This document shows positions 15,238 to 18,120 of a stretch of 18,120 nucleotides of DNA, one piece after another. The stretch is from RGIG8748 sp045578205 (lineage in GTDB: Bacteria > Bacillota > Clostridia > UMGS1810). How positions within the stretch are numbered: the stretch's first letter is position 1; every line of letters starts with the position of its first letter. The position numbers and the translations under genes were made by a program. A model generated the notes under the pieces. The model was not told where the DNA came from, ran no database searches, and saw only the letters and a list, made by a program, of their open reading frames with translations. The stretch covers positions 1-18,120 of the forward strand of contig JAZNJU010000023.1 of the NCBI GenBank assembly GCA_045578205.1, in the 5' to 3' direction.

Positions 15238-16023
15238 ATGGACTACAAAAAATTGTTTGATTTATCAGGAAAAGTTGCAATTGTTACAGGCGGAAACGGT
15301 TATCTTGGCAGAGAAAACGTAAAGATTTTAAAGGACTTCGGTGCAACTGTTGTAAGTATAGACCGTACAAATGAAAATCCAAGTTGGGAATGTGAAGAAA
15401 ATGTATGCGATATGTTTATACGGTGCGATGTTTCCTCAAGCGAATCTGTTGCAAGTTGCTTTAAAACTGCTTTCGATAAGTTCGGAAGAATAGACATTCT
15501 TGTAAATTGCGCGGCATTTGGTGCCGGTTACGGAAAAGCAAGTCAGTTGGAATATATGGATGACGAAACATTTCAAAAAGGGCTTGACGGAACAATCTGT
15601 CAGACATTCCGTTGCATACGGGAAGTTACAAGGTATATGAAAGAAACAGGCGGTTCTATTATTAACTACGGTTCAATGTACGGTAAGGTTTCGCCGGATT
15701 TGAGGATTTACGGCGATAACGAACAAAAACAACCGCCAAATTACGGTGCTGGTAAAGCGGCAATTGATCAACTTACCCGATATGCTGCAGGTGCGCTTGC
15801 ACAGTATAACATTCGCGTAAATTGTGTAACTCCGGGACCTTTCCCCAATCCTGCCAATCAGTCGGATGAAGAGTTTAATAAACAACTGGCAGGTAAAACA
15901 ATGCTGGGGAGATTCGGACAGGCTTATGAAATGGCAGGTGCCGTACTTTTGCTTGCATCGGATGCCTCCACCTTTACAACCGGTTCAAACATTGTGGTTG
16001 ACGGTGGCTGGACAGCATGGTAA
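15238..16023 (+). CDS. SDR-family NAD-dependent oxidoreductase
   Basis: This 261-residue classical short-chain dehydrogenase has a Rossmann cofactor motif TGGNGYLG (residues 17-24) and Asp42 at the end of the second strand, which favours NAD(H) over NADP(H). It also has NCAA (90-93, the NNAG equivalent), catalytic Ser146 and Tyr169-x3-Lys173 (YGAGK), and the C-terminal tetramer-forming VDGGW. The YGKVSPDLRIYG segment recalls SDRs found in nonulosonate and glycan-modification clusters, such as PtmA-type proteins; this is recollection, not a search result. It probably oxidises or reduces a hydroxyl or keto group on the pathway sugar. It is 12 bases after the YhcH-like gene and 13 bases before the sialidase-like gene, with a TGAGGAAAA ribosome binding site. 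Confidence 0.88.
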   Translation: MDYKKLFDLSGKVAIVTGGNGYLGRENVKILKDFGATVVSIDRTNENPSWECEENVCDMFIRCDVSSSESVASCFKTAFDKFGRIDILVNCAAFGAGYGKASQLEYMDDETFQKGLDGTICQTFRCIREVTRYMKETGGSIINYGSMYGKVSPDLRIYGDNEQKQPPNYGAGKAAIDQLTRYAAGALAQYNIRVNCVTPGPFPNPANQSDEEFNKQLAGKTMLGRFGQAYEMAGAVLLLASDASTFTTGSNIVVDGGWTAW

Positions 16024-16036
16024 AAGGAGAAGTTAT

Positions 16037-17146
16037 ATGAAAATGAGATTAATCGGAAATCCGCAAATAATAATGAGCAATAAAGACAGTTATCACAATT
16101 ACTTTGCTTGGCCCACGGTAACAAGGCTGCAAAATGGAAAAATAGCGGTTGTTGCTTCCGGGTTCAGGCTTTCACATGTTTGTCCTTTCGGTAAAACAGT
16201 TATTTCATACAGCGAAGATGAGGGAAACACATATACATTGCCTGCACCGGTGTTCGATACACCTTTAGATGACCGAGACGGAGGAATACTTGCATACGGA
16301 GATAAAAATGTTATTGTTACTTCCTTAAACAGAGCGCCGGGATTTCTAAAATACCGAATGAGTATTGGCTCCGGTATTTCCAAGGAAAATCCTATGATAC
16401 CTTACCGCAGCGCATATTTAGATTCAATAAGCGAAGATGTAGTGAATAAATATCACGGTTCGCAGTTTCGTTTCAGTTTTGACTGCGGTGTGACCTTTGG
16501 AGAAATTTATAAAAGCCCCATATCTTCACCTCACGGTCCTACGGCTTTGAAAGACGGAAGTCTCATCTGGATAGGCAGAGATTTTTTGAAAGAAGAAAAT
16601 GGTGAACTTGAAGATGTGTACCTTAGTGTGCACAAAATATATCCCGATGGACATATGGAATGTATAGGACATATAGAAAACATAAAAGACGATGGTGATG
16701 AAATCAGAATAAGTTGTGAACCTCATGCAATACAATTGGACGATGGCAGGGTCTTATGTCACATACGTGCAGAAAAAACAAATGACACACATATAACGCT
16801 CTATCAGACATACTCCGATGACAACGGAAAAACATGGTCAAAACCGGTGAAAATCCTTGAAGAAAACGGCGGAGCGCCTTCACATATTTTGAAACATTCT
16901 TCAGGAACTCTTGTTTGCACATACGGTTGTCGGGCAAATCCGTTTGGAGTAAAGGCAATGATAAGCAGAACTGACGGAGAAATATGGGAAGAATTGGGAT
17001 ATTTATATATTGATGAAGATTCCAGCGATTTGGGTTATCCGTCTACTGTAGAACTAAACGACAAAAGTCTGGCTACCGTATTTTATGCACATCCCGAGAA
17101 AGACGGACCTGCTGTTATAATGCAACAAAAATGGACTTTGGAATAA
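16037..17146 (+). CDS. Cytoplasmic sialidase-superfamily (BNR/Asp-box) beta-propeller protein
   Basis: This 369-residue protein has the six-bladed sialidase fold. Asp-boxes occur at residues 59-66 (SEDEGNTY), 147-154 (SFDCGVTF), 260-267 (SDDNGKTW) and a degenerate one at 310-317. Active-site-like elements are Glu228 with Arg244 (CEPHAIQLDDGRVLCHIR), Arg299 in YGCRANPFG, and Tyr334 in GYPS. The N-terminal FRIP motif that supplies the first arginine of the sialidase triad reads FAWP (Ala24, codon GCT), so canonical carboxylate binding is incomplete. No signal peptide is present, unlike most nutritional sialidases. It may act on an imported oligosaccharide or unusual glycoside. The start is ATG 16037 after AAAAGGAG. 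A longer upstream frame would overlap the SDR gene by more than 150 bases. Confidence 0.78.
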   Translation: MKMRLIGNPQIIMSNKDSYHNYFAWPTVTRLQNGKIAVVASGFRLSHVCPFGKTVISYSEDEGNTYTLPAPVFDTPLDDRDGGILAYGDKNVIVTSLNRAPGFLKYRMSIGSGISKENPMIPYRSAYLDSISEDVVNKYHGSQFRFSFDCGVTFGEIYKSPISSPHGPTALKDGSLIWIGRDFLKEENGELEDVYLSVHKIYPDGHMECIGHIENIKDDGDEIRISCEPHAIQLDDGRVLCHIRAEKTNDTHITLYQTYSDDNGKTWSKPVKILEENGGAPSHILKHSSGTLVCTYGCRANPFGVKAMISRTDGEIWEELGYLYIDEDSSDLGYPSTVELNDKSLATVFYAHPEKDGPAVIMQQKWTLE

Positions 17147-17175
17147 TTATTTAAGTGAAAAAATAGGAGGATACT

Positions 17176-18120
17176 ATGAAAACACCAAAAACACAAGAAT
17201 TATATACTCATGCAAAGAAAAGAATACCCGGCGGTGTTCAACTTCTTTCCAAAAGACCCGAGATGTTTGCTCCCGATCAATGGCCTGCTTATGCCGTAAG
17301 TGCAAAAGGATGCCGGTTGACGGATCTGGATGGAAATACATACTATGATATGACTACCAACGGAATAGGCGCCTGTCTTTTGGGTTATGCCGATCCGGAT
17401 GTAACTGCAGCGGTGATAAAACGTGTTGAAAGCGGTGCTATGACCTCTCTTAACGCTCCGGAAGAAGTGTATTTGGCAGACCGTCTGTGTGAAATTCATC
17501 CTTGGGCAAGTCAGGTGCGCTTTGCGCGTACAGGCGGCGAAATTTGTGCAATGGCTGTGAGGATTGCACGTGCTACAACCGGAAGAAATTTGGTTGCAAT
17601 CAGCGGTTATCACGGCTGGAGTGACTGGTATCTTGCGGCAAACCTTGCAAGCGATCATTCGCTTGACGGAGTGCACTTGCCCGGGCTTAAGCCTGCCGGT
17701 GTTCCATCGCAACTTACAGGGACTGCTTATACCTTCATAGGAAATGATAAAGAATCTTTTGATAAGTTGTTAGCAGAGTATGGAGATGAACTTGCCTGTG
17801 TCATTATGGAACCGATGAGAAACGAAGAGCCGTATGAGGGCTATCTGAAATATGTTCGCGAAGAACTTCATCGTAAAGGGGCACTTTTAATCTTTGATGA
17901 AATCACCATTGGATGGCGATATACTTTTGGGGGTTCTCATAAGGTGTTGGGTGTAAATCCTGATATGGCAGTTTTTGCAAAGGCTATGGGAAACGGACAT
18001 CCAATTGCAGCGGTAATCGGTACCGAGGATGCTATGGACGGCGCTCATAATTCATTCATCAGCAGTACATATTGGACAGAGGCTGTAGGCCCTGTTGCAG
18101 CATTGGCAACAATAGACAAG
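17176..18120 (+). CDS. Class III PLP-dependent aminotransferase (GSA-aminomutase-like), 3' partial
   Basis: The frame runs open to the window end (315 codons), so about a quarter of the protein is missing. It is a fold-type I, class III aminotransferase resembling glutamate-1-semialdehyde aminomutase: RIPGGVQ near the N-terminus, GCRLTDLDGNTYYDM, then TGGEICAMAVRIARATTGR and GYHGWSDWYL. Asp241 in LIFDE would pair with the PLP ring nitrogen, and Lys269 in FAKAMGNGHP is the predicted PLP lysine. The TGGE variant (other class III enzymes usually have SGTEA or similar) suggests a subfamily outside haem synthesis. Its place after a sugar aldolase and an SDR suggests transamination of a keto-sugar or amino-sugar. 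It starts at ATG 17176 after TAGGAGG, 29 bases past the sialidase-like gene. Confidence 0.87.
   Translation, partial: MKTPKTQELYTHAKKRIPGGVQLLSKRPEMFAPDQWPAYAVSAKGCRLTDLDGNTYYDMTTNGIGACLLGYADPDVTAAVIKRVESGAMTSLNAPEEVYLADRLCEIHPWASQVRFARTGGEICAMAVRIARATTGRNLVAISGYHGWSDWYLAANLASDHSLDGVHLPGLKPAGVPSQLTGTAYTFIGNDKESFDKLLAEYGDELACVIMEPMRNEEPYEGYLKYVREELHRKGALLIFDEITIGWRYTFGGSHKVLGVNPDMAVFAKAMGNGHPIAAVIGTEDAMDGAHNSFISSTYWTEAVGPVAALATIDK

Noticed and set aside
15866..16036. N-terminal extension of the sialidase-like protein into the SDR gene
   Set aside because: It would overlap the SDR coding region by more than 150 bases and would not be a signal peptide. ATG 16037 has a clear ribosome binding site.
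17200..17712. 170-codon - strand reading frame opposite the aminotransferase
   Set aside because: It is a shadow of the class III aminotransferase, whose PLP motifs are unambiguous in the + strand frame.
1..18120. CRISPR arrays, tRNA/rRNA genes, insertion sequences or phage genes
   Set aside because: Looked for and not seen: no regular repeats, no CCA-ended cloverleaf and no transposase or integrase reading frame.

Overview
The window looks like chromosomal DNA of an AT-rich, low-GC Gram-positive bacterium, most likely an anaerobic Clostridia-type Firmicute. The evidence is strong AGGAGG-type ribosome binding sites, near-consensus sigma-A promoters, Firmicute-style gene content (YfmF/YfmH, YwlG, a histidyl-/aspartyl-tRNA synthetase pair) and frequent AGA arginine codons. 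No species can be named from the sequence alone. No tRNA, rRNA, CRISPR array or insertion sequence was seen.

Positions 1-10200 are housekeeping genes, all on the + strand, in three units. (i) yfmF (5' end cut by the window), yfmH and lgt: two M16-family zinc-peptidase-fold proteins linked in Bacillus to maturation of elongation factor P, then the lipoprotein diacylglyceryl transferase. (ii) mgtE, a MATE exporter and ywlG, preceded by a promoter and a roughly 245-nt structured leader that ends in a terminator-like hairpin, which suggests Mg2+-responsive attenuation. (iii) hisS-aspS from one strong promoter with a short leader. A perfect 15-bp inverted repeat (10158-10194) closes this block and can terminate transcription from both sides.

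Positions 10210-18120 are an accessory carbohydrate island with divergent arms. The - strand arm is an AraC-family regulator followed by two tandem paralogous alpha/beta-hydrolases. The + strand arm is a tightly spaced operon: a sialic-acid-lyase-like aldolase (NanA family), a YhcH/NanQ-like protein, an SDR dehydrogenase, a cytoplasmic Asp-box beta-propeller of the sialidase superfamily, and a class III aminotransferase cut by the window end.

The aldolase, YhcH-type protein and sialidase-like protein point to a nonulosonate (sialic-acid-like) substrate, and the AraC regulator suggests sugar induction. Several details depart from the textbook Nan pathway. The aldolase has changed residues in the substrate pocket. 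The sialidase-like protein lacks the FRIP arginine. An SDR plus a class III aminotransferase replace the usual NanE/NanK/NagA/NagB set within the visible part. One hydrolase paralogue has lost both its nucleophile and its histidine. My inference is a pathway for a modified or non-Neu5Ac nonulosonic acid or related keto-sugar, with an active esterase accompanied by a pseudoenzyme. The transporter and any kinase would lie beyond the right edge, if they exist.
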